Positions 1 through 7,591 of a DNA stretch of 64,000 bases are shown here, piece after piece; the first letter of the stretch is position 1; each line of letters begins with the position of its first letter. The translations under genes and the position numbers were made by a program. The DNA comes from Rhodobacterales bacterium. GTDB taxonomy: Bacteria; Pseudomonadota; Alphaproteobacteria; Rhodobacterales; Rhodobacteraceae. The stretch is from NCBI GenBank assembly GCA_025362795.1, contig JANYFE010000104.1:1-64000 (forward strand). Reading direction: 5' to 3'. The notes under the pieces were generated by a model, which made no database searches, was not told the DNA's origin, and saw nothing but the letters and a program-made list of their open reading frames with translations.

Positions 1-88
1 CATAGGAGCCTTGATGCTCCAGCACCATGCGGACAGCACGCGCCCGCATCTCAGGTGAATAACGATTTGATGTCTTACTCTTTTCCAT
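1..88 (-). CDS. IS3-family transposase OrfA, N-terminal 29 residues (partial)
   Basis: The ATG at 88-86 opens a frame that runs off the window edge. It begins MEKSKTSNRYSPEMRARAV, which is the usual opening of IS3-family OrfA proteins, whose helix-turn-helix binds the element's ends. Only 29 codons are present, so nothing can be said about OrfB, the programmed frameshift or activity. It is read in the same direction as the broken cfa gene next to it. Confidence 0.7.
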   Translation of the reverse strand, partial: MEKSKTSNRYSPEMRARAVRMVLEHQGSY

Positions 89-140
89 AGCCCTCATCCT
101 TAGTCAGGTTGAAGGTCTCCGGCAAACAAGGGGCGGTTCA
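1..140 (-). mobile_element. End of an IS3-family insertion sequence (truncated by window edge)
   Basis: The first 140 bases look like the left (orfA) end of an IS3-type element read on the minus strand. A transposase OrfA start lies at 88. Upstream of it the minus strand begins TGAACCGCCCC at 140, which has the TG start expected of an IS3-family terminal inverted repeat. The boundary at 140 is supported because the cyclopropane synthase reading frame is recognisable up to that point and is replaced by unrelated residues beyond it. The other end lies outside the window, so target duplication cannot be checked. Confidence 0.7.
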
Positions 141-820
141 ATGTAATGGATCAATGCCACCCCGTCCGGCGTCAGCAACGCTTCCACCTTGCGGAAATAG
201 GTGGCCAGATGCGGACGGCCGACATGTTCCATCATGCCCACCGATACGATGCGGTCAAATGGTCCCGTCACTTCGCGGTAGTCCTGCAACCGGAACTCCA
301 CCCGGTCGGCCACGCGCGCCGCAACCGCCCGGCTCCGCGCCTCGGCCAGTTGCACATCTGACAGCGTCACGCTAACCACCCGCGCCCCTTAGTCCCGCGC
401 CAGCGTAATCACCAAACTGCCAAAACCGCAGCCGATATCAAGCACCAGAATTCCCTTTTAAATCATCATCTTGCGCTCGATATGGGCTATCTTGGCCGCT
501 TGCGCCTGTTCCAGCGTCATGCCCGGTGCGCGAAAATATGCGCAGGTGTATTGCTTGTTTTCATCCAGAAACAGCCCTTACAGTTCAGGCGATATATCAT
601 ATAATGATGCGCCACATTGGCTCGGGCTCTGGATATCGAATTCAAATCACTCAACCGCATCCGCATCTTGTTCAGCCGCACCAGCCATCCCGCCGCCGGA
701 TCCAAACTGCTCCACCCGGCCATTCGGCAAGGTCAGGACCAAAGACCCGACAGTGACGAAACTGCGTAAAATCCAAACCAGCAAGTCGTCCCAAATGGCA
801 AGACCTCAAGCTCTCCGCAT
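141..820 (-). pseudogene. Decayed cyclopropane-fatty-acyl-phospholipid synthase
   Basis: Fragments of a CFA synthase, which methylates unsaturated membrane lipids using SAM, can be followed along the minus strand. Near 775-710 there is an N-terminal piece (VGSLVLTLPNGRVEQFG). Near 640-600 there is the RARANVAHHY motif that precedes the methyltransferase domain. Near 450-420 lies the SAM-binding motif VLDIGCGFGS, and at 379-141 the segment VVSVTLSDVQL to GVALIH. In-frame stops interrupt it (TAA between LARD and GARVV, another before GILVLDIG). The spacing between the N-terminal piece and NVAHHY is about 100 residues too short, and the 3' end is cut by the IS element at 140. The gene is certainly non-functional. 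Confidence 0.85.
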
Positions 821-882
821 CGTGTCAATTGACGCGACAGGCAAAGATTAATTCATCAAAGCCAAAACGAACAGTGGGACTG

Positions 883-1656
883 TCAGCTTCCCGAAAACCG
901 CGCCACCCGCTTTTCCAGAAACGCGGCCACCCCTTCTCGGAAATCGTCGCTCTTGCCGCATTCGCCTTGCAATTGCGCTTCCAGTGCCAGCTGCGCCGCA
1001 AGATCGTTGTCAAAACTCGCCCGCAGCGCCCGCTTCACCCCCCGGTATGCAATCCCCGGCCCCAGCGCCAAACGCGCCGCCTGTCCGCGCCAATGGGCGG
1101 CAAAGGTGTCATCCGGCACGGCTTCCCAGATCATCCCCCACTCCGCCGCCTGCCGCGCTGTCACCCGTTCGCCAAACAGCATTGCCCCCATCGCCCGCGC
1201 CATACCGACCTGACGCGGCAGCCAGTACGACCCGCCCGCATCCGGCACCAAGCCGATCTTGGTAAAGCTTTGCGCGAAGCTGGCACTTTCCGCTGCGATT
1301 ACGACATCACAAGCCAGCGCCAGCCCCGCCCCTGCCCCCACAGCGGCCCCGTTCACGGCCGCAATCACCGGCAACGGGCACTGCGCAATCCCTTGCAGCA
1401 ACGGTTCGTACTCGTCACGCAACACCGCCTCCAGATCGACGCGCGCCATGTCGACATCTGCCAGATCCTGCCCTGAACAAAATCCCCGCCCCGCGCCGGT
1501 CAGCACGACGACCCGCGCCTGAACCTCTGCTCGGGCCAAAGCCGCCCGCAACTCGGCCCGCAACTCCGCCGATAAGGCGTTCATCACCGCAGGTCGGTTC
1601 AACGTGATCACAGCCACGCCGTCATTCATCTCGTAAAGAACCGTTTCCATCGTCAC
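883..1656 (-). CDS. Enoyl-CoA hydratase/isomerase family protein (PaaG-like)
   Basis: This 257-residue crotonase-fold protein acts on acyl-CoA thioesters in the cytoplasm. The CoA and oxyanion-hole segments are visible at residues 58-68 (GFCSGQDLADV) and 101-111 (VNGAAVGAGAG). The stretch GLVPDAGGSYWLPR near 136-148 resembles PaaG, the ring-1,2-epoxyphenylacetyl-CoA isomerase, whose catalytic Asp sits at the equivalent position. No other phenylacetate degradation gene is nearby, so the true substrate is unknown and it may be a general enoyl-CoA hydratase. Its ATG overlaps the ccmH stop by four bases, so it is probably the last gene of the ccmF-ccmH transcript, an arrangement common in Rhodobacterales. 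Confidence 0.85.
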   Translation of the reverse strand: MTMETVLYEMNDGVAVITLNRPAVMNALSAELRAELRAALARAEVQARVVVLTGAGRGFCSGQDLADVDMARVDLEAVLRDEYEPLLQGIAQCPLPVIAAVNGAAVGAGAGLALACDVVIAAESASFAQSFTKIGLVPDAGGSYWLPRQVGMARAMGAMLFGERVTARQAAEWGMIWEAVPDDTFAAHWRGQAARLALGPGIAYRGVKRALRASFDNDLAAQLALEAQLQGECGKSDDFREGVAAFLEKRVARFSGS

Positions 1657-2099
1657 TTCTGCAACAACTCCGCCAGTCTCGCTTGATCCTCCACGGACAA
1701 TGCCTCAGCCTCGGCATCGCGTGACCGCCGCCGCACCATCGCCACCGCCACAACACCGCCGCCCAGCACCATCAGCGGTCCGGCCAGCCACAGCAGCAGA
1801 TTCCCCCCAGCGGTGGTCGGCCGCAGCAGAACAAACTCACCGTAACGGTCCACGATAAACGCCACCGCCGCCGCATCCGTATCGCCCGCCAGCAAACGCT
1901 CCCGCAGCAGCACCCGCAGATCATGCGCCAGACCGGCGTCAGAATCGTCAATACTTTCGTTGCGACACACCAGACAGCGCAACTCTTGCGATATTGCCCG
2001 CGCCCGCGCCTCCATCACCGGGTCCGGCAGCATCTCGGCCGGCAGAACCGCAAACACCGGTCCAGCCATCAGCAGCCAGGCGACGAAAACCCACCTCAT
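1653..2099 (-). CDS. ccmH: Cytochrome c-type biogenesis protein CcmH
   Basis: CcmH (Ccl2/CycL) is a membrane-anchored periplasmic thiol oxidoreductase that keeps the CXXCH haem site of apocytochrome c reduced for ligation with CcmF. The 148-residue protein has an N-terminal signal/anchor (about residues 2-18), the diagnostic LRCLVCRNESI motif with redox cysteines 42 and 45, and a C-terminal membrane segment near 100-122 followed by a short Arg-rich tail. The ATG at 2099 overlaps the ccmF stop by four bases, which fixes the start; a longer frame upstream is a shadow of ccmF. The N-terminal redox domain is followed by no TPR domain, as in other alphaproteobacterial CcmH proteins. Confidence 0.93.
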   Translation of the reverse strand: MRWVFVAWLLMAGPVFAVLPAEMLPDPVMEARARAISQELRCLVCRNESIDDSDAGLAHDLRVLLRERLLAGDTDAAAVAFIVDRYGEFVLLRPTTAGGNLLLWLAGPLMVLGGGVVAVAMVRRRSRDAEAEALSVEDQARLAELLQK

Positions 2100-4069
2100 T
2101 CTGCCGCCACCGCCATCCGTCGCCGCCGCGTCGCCGCCGCCGCAATCCGGTAGCGCCGGTCCGACAGGCTCAGCATGCCGCCCAACGCCATCAACAGCGC
2201 CCCGCCCCACAGCCAATCGGCAAATGGCTTGATATACGACCGGACTGCCCAGCCGCCGCCGTCCTGCGGATCCCCGATCACCAGATACAGATCGCCAGCG
2301 ACCGACTGCCGTATCGCCGCCTCGGTGGTCGCCATACCCGCCACCGGATAGGCCCGTTTTTCAGGATACATCGTGGCGATCTGGGCCCCGCCCCTCGTAA
2401 CCCGCATCTCTGCCCGACGCGCCGTATAATTCGGCCCTTGCACCTCGGTTACGGCCACCAATTGCACCTGATATGGCCCCAGATCATACGAGCCGCCCTT
2501 CTGCACCACCCGGATATCTTCCGTCACCCAGGTCGACATCGCTGCCACCCCGAATATCAAGATGCCAAAGCCGCCATGCGCCACCGCTTTGCCCCAGTCG
2601 CCGCGCGGCAACCGGCGCAACCGCGCGGTGCGCGTTGAAAAATCGCCACGCCCAGTGCAGTTCAACAGGTCCAGACCCGCGCCCAGAACCACCCAGACCG
2701 CCAGCATAACACCGACCGGCCCCAAAGCCGACCGCCCGGTCTGCACTGCGTAAATCAGCAGGCCCAATGCCACCGCAAGCACGGCAGCCGCCCGAAAGGC
2801 CCGCGCCGACTTTGCGAGATCCGCCCGCTTCCACGGCATGACCGCCCCAATTGGCAGGATGACCGCCAGCGCCGCCATGAACGGCGTGAATGCGGCATCA
2901 AAAAACGGCGCCCCCACACTCAGCGCCCGTCCCATCACGATCTCTGCCACCAAAGGCCAGATCGTGCCGACAAACACCACGAACGCCGCCACCGTCAGCA
3001 ACAGATTGTTCGCGACCAACGCCGACTCGCGGCTGACCATCGCAAACACGCCCTTGGCCTCCAACGCCCCGGCACGCGCCGCGAACAAAGTCAGCGCACC
3101 TCCCATGAACACAGCCAGGATCAGCAAGATGAAAACTCCGCGCTCGGGGTCATTGGCAAAGGAATGGACGCTTGTGATGACCCCGGACCGCACGATGAAC
3201 GTCCCAATCAAAGAGAAACCGAACGCCAGTATCGCCAGCAAGATCGTCCAGGCCTTCAACGCCTCCCGCTTCTCGACGACGATCGCCGAATGCAGCAGTG
3301 CGGTCGCAATCAGCCAAGGCATGAATGACGCATTCTCCACCGGATCCCAGAACCAGAAACCACCCCAGCCAAGCTCGTAATAGGCCCACCACGACCCCAT
3401 TGCGATGCCGATGGTCAGAAATACCCAGGCCAGCAGCGTCCAAGGCCGCACCCAACGCCCCCAGGCTGCATCAACCCGTCCCTCGATCAGCGCGGCCACC
3501 GCAAACGAAAACGCCATACTCAGCCCGACATAGCCCAGATACAAAAAGGGCGGATGGAAGGCCAAACCGGGGTCTTGCAACAAGGGGTTCATGTCCTGCC
3601 CGTTCATCGGCGGGCTGTCCAGCCGCCAGAACGGGTTCGAGGTCAGCAGCATGAACGCCAGAAACGCCACGCCAATCGCCGCCTGCACCGCCAGCACCCT
3701 CGCCTTCAAGGCGGCTGGCAGGTTACCGCCAAACCAATGCGCGCAGGCTCCAAAGAAACTCAGGTCAAGCACCCAAAGCAGCAGCGAACCCTCGTGGTTG
3801 CCCCAGACCCCCGCCACCTTGTACAACATCGGCTGCAACGTATTGGAATTGTTGACCACCAATCGCAACGAGAAATCATCGGTCACAAAGGCATAAGTCA
3901 GCGCCCCGAACGCCACCGCAATCAGCAAAAACTGTGCCGTCGCGGCCGGCCCCGCCAGTGCCATCAGCGCCCCATCCCGTCGCTGCGCCCCGATCATCGG
4001 CAGCGTCATTTGCACAACCGCCACGCAAAACGCGAGGATTACCGCAAAATGCCCAAGTTCAACAATCAT
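2096..4069 (-). CDS. ccmF: Haem lyase subunit CcmF (cytochrome c maturation)
   Basis: CcmF is the large membrane subunit that attaches haem to apocytochrome c on the periplasmic side, receiving haem from holo-CcmE. The 657-residue protein has many membrane helices, the WGNHEGS motif at residues 89-95 and the tryptophan-rich WWD haem-handling motif at 235-246 (WGGFWFWDPVEN), both diagnostic of the CcmF/CcsA superfamily. Length is typical. It is translationally coupled to ccmH. ccmE, often directly upstream, is absent: only 62 bases separate the ccmF start from an unrelated small gene. Confidence 0.95.
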   Translation of the reverse strand: MIVELGHFAVILAFCVAVVQMTLPMIGAQRRDGALMALAGPAATAQFLLIAVAFGALTYAFVTDDFSLRLVVNNSNTLQPMLYKVAGVWGNHEGSLLLWVLDLSFFGACAHWFGGNLPAALKARVLAVQAAIGVAFLAFMLLTSNPFWRLDSPPMNGQDMNPLLQDPGLAFHPPFLYLGYVGLSMAFSFAVAALIEGRVDAAWGRWVRPWTLLAWVFLTIGIAMGSWWAYYELGWGGFWFWDPVENASFMPWLIATALLHSAIVVEKREALKAWTILLAILAFGFSLIGTFIVRSGVITSVHSFANDPERGVFILLILAVFMGGALTLFAARAGALEAKGVFAMVSRESALVANNLLLTVAAFVVFVGTIWPLVAEIVMGRALSVGAPFFDAAFTPFMAALAVILPIGAVMPWKRADLAKSARAFRAAAVLAVALGLLIYAVQTGRSALGPVGVMLAVWVVLGAGLDLLNCTGRGDFSTRTARLRRLPRGDWGKAVAHGGFGILIFGVAAMSTWVTEDIRVVQKGGSYDLGPYQVQLVAVTEVQGPNYTARRAEMRVTRGGAQIATMYPEKRAYPVAGMATTEAAIRQSVAGDLYLVIGDPQDGGGWAVRSYIKPFADWLWGGALLMALGGMLSLSDRRYRIAAAATRRRRMAVAAE

Positions 4070-4131
4070 TCAGCCGCCCCCGTTTGGTGTGATCCTAGGG
4101 CGAAAACGCAAGGCTTCCAATGCCCGCCCGA

Positions 4132-4407
4132 TCACGTCACCGTCGCCCGTACCGCGTCCCACTCGGCCTCGATGGTCGCTGCCCGAACCCAAGGCGACAA
4201 TCCTCGATACCAATAGTCCCGGTTGCCCAGATCGCCTTCGATCCAGTGGCACAACGCATGGACCAGATCATAGTCGCGGTTGCCCTCGTGCAGCTGGCAC
4301 AATGCATGCGCCCGCTGCCAGTCCGGCCCCAGACCAAAACCGCCCTTCTTGAGCCACCAAAGTGCCTCTTGCGGTGGCGAAAGATCGGGCGGCGCCTGCT
4401 GCGTCAT
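4132..4407 (-). CDS. Conserved small protein of unknown function
   Basis: This encodes a 91-residue acidic, Trp- and His-rich soluble protein with no signal peptide or membrane segment. The pattern ALWWLKKGGF ... WQRAHALCQ ... YDLVHALCHWIEGD ... YWYRGL looks like a family I have seen in alphaproteobacteria without a known function. The regular spacing of aromatic and His residues suggests a helical-repeat (TPR/Sel1-like) fold, but that is inference. It lies upstream of ccmF on the same strand, separated by 62 bases, and could share its transcript. The codon usage and high GC agree with a real gene. Confidence 0.65.
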   Translation of the reverse strand: MTQQAPPDLSPPQEALWWLKKGGFGLGPDWQRAHALCQLHEGNRDYDLVHALCHWIEGDLGNRDYWYRGLSPWVRAATIEAEWDAVRATVT

Positions 4408-4489
4408 GTTCTGTCCCCTGCAATACCGGCAGGTGCCAGCCCGCCAATGTCGACCAGCCCCGCGTAAACCAATTCTTCCCGCAACCCCG

Positions 4490-4921
4490 TCATCGCCGCC
4501 CGGCCCGGCGGGTTGACAACAACAGGTTGGTCTCTGAATGCATCACGCCTTCGATGTCCCGGATACGGTTGATCACCTCATCCAGTTCCTGCAACGACTG
4601 CGTCCCCAGTTCCGCGATCAAAGACCACGCGCCATTGGTCGAATGCACCGCCTGAACAGCGGGAATCCCGGTCAGTCGCACCAGCACCTTGTTACTGTTG
4701 CGCCCCTCCACACGGATCAGCATCAACCCGCGCACCGGCGCCGCAGTGACATCGCTGCGGGTCAGCACGGTAAATCCGGCAATCTCGCCGCGTGTCGTCA
4801 GCCGCTCCATCCGCGCCCGCACCGTCGCCCGGCTCAACTCCAGCCGTTCCGCCAGATCCGACAGCGACGCCCGCCCATCGCGCCTCAGTTCTGCCAGCAA
4901 CCTCTGATCTGCATCGTCCAT
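4490..4921 (-). CDS. Lrp/AsnC-family regulator, probably of arginine catabolism
   Basis: This is a 143-residue feast/famine regulator. An N-terminal winged helix-turn-helix (about residues 3-50, LAERLELSRATVRARMERL) is followed by the C-terminal RAM/AsnC ligand domain (about 60-135). The start MDDADQRLL is chosen because this is the canonical Lrp opening; a start ten codons upstream is less likely. It is divergent from the arginase-ornithine cyclodeaminase pair across a 107-base gap. In alphaproteobacteria the linked Lrp (PutR/ArcR-like) usually activates such a pair in response to arginine or ornithine; here that is inferred from position only. Confidence 0.88.
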   Translation of the reverse strand: MDDADQRLLAELRRDGRASLSDLAERLELSRATVRARMERLTTRGEIAGFTVLTRSDVTAAPVRGLMLIRVEGRNSNKVLVRLTGIPAVQAVHSTNGAWSLIAELGTQSLQELDEVINRIRDIEGVMHSETNLLLSTRRAGRR

Positions 4922-5028
4922 TCTGGGCAGCCCCCATGACGTTTTGCTCAAAGCTTAATGCCAAATGACCATATCTCGCGTAGAACTTCCCGCAAGTCGG
5001 AAAGAAGCTCCGCCAAAAGGAATCGCAC

Positions 5029-5952
5029 ATGCCCAATACCATTCTGATCGGCGCGCCCATCGACGACGGCCAACGCCGCCAGGGCTGTGTCATGGGGCCA
5101 GCCGCCTACCGCGTCGCGGGCATCGCCGCCGCGATCCGCGATCTGGGCCACGGGGTCGAGGACTGGGGCGATCTTACCCTGTCAACCCTGCCCGAAGCCA
5201 TTTGCGCAAATCCCGCCGTCCATTCTCTCGCTCAGGTTCTTGCCTGGACCGACCTCCTGTCCGACCGGGTCGATGACGCGCTCAGCGCCGGTGCCCTGCC
5301 GATCATCCTTGGCGGCGATCACTCTCTGGCCTTGGGAACTGTCACCGGCGCTGCAAACTACGCCGCCCGACAGGATCGCCCGCTGTTCCTGCTCTGGCTC
5401 GACGCGCATTCCGACTTTCACACCCCGATGACCACAACCTCTGGCAACCTGCACGGCACCCCTGTCGCCTACATCGCCGGTCGTGGCGGTTTCGCTCCGT
5501 TCCCGCCCTTCCCCAAACCGATCCCGGCCGAACGCATCTGCCTTTACGGCATCCGCTCGGTCGACCCCGCCGAACATGCCGCCCTCTTGCAACACGACAT
5601 CGCCATCAATGACATGCGCGTGCTCGACGAACGCGGCATTGTTGCCCCTTTGCGCGAATTTCTCGACAGCGTGCGCACAGCGCAGGGCATGCTCCACGTC
5701 TCGCTTGACGTCGATTTCCTCGACCCCGCAATTGCCCCCGCCGTCGGCACCACCGTTCCCGGTGGCACGACCTTCCGCGAGGCCCATCTTGTCATGGAGC
5801 TTCTTCACGAAAGCGGCCTCGTAACATCCCTCGATCTGGTAGAACTGAACCCCTTCCTTGACGACCGCGGTAAAACCGCCCTCTTGATGGTTGATCTGGT
5901 CGGCTCGCTGATGGGCCGCAAAGTCTTTGACCGCCCGACCCGGAGCTATTGA
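5029..5952 (+). CDS. rocF: Arginase
   Basis: Arginase hydrolyses L-arginine to ornithine and urea using a binuclear manganese site. In the 307 residues all three ureohydrolase signatures are visible: GGDHSLALGT at 95-104, DAHSDFHT at 125-132 and SLDVDFLDPAIAP at 225-237, supplying the His and Asp metal ligands. The true arginase family is favoured over agmatinase by the downstream ornithine cyclodeaminase, which consumes its product. The ATG has an AAAAGGA ribosome-binding site at proper distance. The stop abuts the next ATG with no gap, so the two genes are one operon, divergent from an Lrp-type regulator. Confidence 0.93.
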   Translation: MPNTILIGAPIDDGQRRQGCVMGPAAYRVAGIAAAIRDLGHGVEDWGDLTLSTLPEAICANPAVHSLAQVLAWTDLLSDRVDDALSAGALPIILGGDHSLALGTVTGAANYAARQDRPLFLLWLDAHSDFHTPMTTTSGNLHGTPVAYIAGRGGFAPFPPFPKPIPAERICLYGIRSVDPAEHAALLQHDIAINDMRVLDERGIVAPLREFLDSVRTAQGMLHVSLDVDFLDPAIAPAVGTTVPGGTTFREAHLVMELLHESGLVTSLDLVELNPFLDDRGKTALLMVDLVGSLMGRKVFDRPTRSY

Positions 5953-6996
5953 ATGATCACGCCCTCCCACCTTGCTTTCGTGCCTTTCGTCTCTGTTCAC
6001 AACATGATGAAACTCGTGCATCACATTGGCCTGGAACGAGTTCTCACGGAAATGGCCGCAGAGATCGAGGCTGACTTCCGGCGCTGGCCCGATTTCGACA
6101 AGACCCCCCGCATCGCCGCACACAGCGATGTCGGCGTCATCGAACTGATGCCCACCTCTGATGGCGAAACCTATGGCTTCAAATACGTCAACGGCCACCC
6201 CGGCAACATGAAGCGCGGTCTGCAAACGGTCACGGCCTTTGGCCTGCTGGCCGATGTCGCCACCGGCTACCCGGTCTTGCTGTCCGAAATGACCATCCTG
6301 ACCGCGCTGCGGACCGCCGCCACGTCTGCCATGGCCGCCAAATTCCTCGCTCCTCCCGGTGCCGCCACGATGGCCCTCATCGGCAACGGTGCCCAAGCAG
6401 AGTTTCAAGCGCTCGGCTTCAAGGCAATCTGCGGCGTCACCGAGGTGCGCCTTTACGACATCGACGCCGCAGCCACAGCAAAATGTGCCGACAACCTCGC
6501 CGGCCGCGGCCTCAAAGTCGTCACCTGCACCACCGCCGAAGACGCTATTCTGGGCGCACAGATCATCACCACCGTCACCGCTGACAAGCAATATGCGACG
6601 ATCCTGACCGACAACATGGTGGGCAGCGGGGTCCACATCAACGGCGTCGGCGGCGACTGCCCCGGCAAGACCGAACTGCACCGCGACATCCTGCTCCGCT
6701 CAACCATCTTCGTTGAATACCCGCCACAAACCCGCATCGAGGGCGAGATTCAGCAGCTTTCGCCTGAACACCCCGTCACTGAACTCTGGCAAGTGATCAT
6801 GGGCACCGCTCCAGGCCGCAGCACTGTGCAGGAAGTCACCCTGTTCGACTCTGTAGGCTTTGCCATCGAAGACTTCGCCGCCCTGCGTTACGTCCGCTCC
6901 AAACTCGCAGAGACCGGCCTTTTCACCCAACTTGACATGATCGCCGACCCCGACGACCCGCGCGACCTTTTTGGCATGTTGATGCGGGCAATCTGA
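5953..6996 (+). CDS. Ornithine cyclodeaminase
   Basis: This 347-residue NAD-dependent enzyme of the mu-crystallin family converts L-ornithine to L-proline and ammonia. The sequence shows the substrate-binding KYVNGHPGN region at 77-85, LSEMTILTALRTAA at about 110-123, and the dinucleotide-binding GNGAQAE at 144-150, followed by the VTADKQYATIL and GVHINGVGGD segments. Together with arginase directly upstream it completes arginine to ornithine to proline. The start codon directly follows the arginase stop, indicating co-transcription and translational coupling. Length and motif order match the long bacterial OCD subgroup. Confidence 0.92.
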   Translation: MITPSHLAFVPFVSVHNMMKLVHHIGLERVLTEMAAEIEADFRRWPDFDKTPRIAAHSDVGVIELMPTSDGETYGFKYVNGHPGNMKRGLQTVTAFGLLADVATGYPVLLSEMTILTALRTAATSAMAAKFLAPPGAATMALIGNGAQAEFQALGFKAICGVTEVRLYDIDAAATAKCADNLAGRGLKVVTCTTAEDAILGAQIITTVTADKQYATILTDNMVGSGVHINGVGGDCPGKTELHRDILLRSTIFVEYPPQTRIEGEIQQLSPEHPVTELWQVIMGTAPGRSTVQEVTLFDSVGFAIEDFAALRYVRSKLAETGLFTQLDMIADPDDPRDLFGMLMRAI

Positions 6997-7132
6997 CCCC
7001 GTCCAAATTGCCCAATCGTATCCCTGCCGTGCGCGTCGAACTGCATTAAGACAGAACGTCCCCTGCAAGACATCGCCTACCCTCCCCCTCGTGAGAGGGT
7101 CGGGGCGCGGCCTCCGATACGATCCGACCATG

Positions 7133-7408
7133 TTAATGGACCCGGAATTCCCCGGTGACATTGCGCCATTCCCCAGGTGCTATCAGCTTGCAATGGGTGA
7201 ATCGCACCGAATGTAGCGGGCCCTCGATCTTGTCCTGCCAGAACTCGATGAACTTGAACAAGGTCGGATAATCCGGGGCCAGATCATAGTCCTGCCAGAC
7301 GAAGGTATTGAGAACATTGCGATAATCGGGAATCCGGTAGAACAGTTCCGCCGTCAGCAACCCGTAACCTTTCAACATCAATTCCGTCTCGTTAGGGCGC
7401 ATTCGCAC
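7133..7408 (-). CDS. usg: Usg family protein
   Basis: A 91-residue protein of the Usg family (first seen beside trp genes in proteobacteria). Its core LTAELFYRIPDYRNVLNTFVWQDYDLAPDYP is divided between residues 18 and 47, followed by KFIEFWQDKIEGPLHSVR and a conserved EWRNVTGEFR ending. No enzymatic residues are known for the family and its function is unsettled. It stands alone on the minus strand, opposite gyrA and not next to trp genes in this genome. The start is the first ATG that keeps family length. Confidence 0.8.
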   Translation of the reverse strand: MRMRPNETELMLKGYGLLTAELFYRIPDYRNVLNTFVWQDYDLAPDYPTLFKFIEFWQDKIEGPLHSVRFTHCKLIAPGEWRNVTGEFRVH

Positions 7409-7591
7409 CTCCTTTGATGGCTCGATAGAATCATCATGCGCCTAATGATTTTATTTTCAATGAAAACAATGTGTTATCAATGTGGCTTTGCGGCTGCCAA
7501 AGCCCCGCCTGATGTGCCATTGCACCCCAAATGCGGGATAGTGTAAGGTTGCGCCAACAACATGTTGTCCCAACAGGAAGGCGCGGCCCCA

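Noticed and set aside
5182-6681. A 499-residue open frame on the minus strand opposite arginase and ornithine cyclodeaminase
   Set aside because: It lies fully antisense to two well-supported genes, has Gly/Asp/Ala-rich shadow composition and no recognisable domain.
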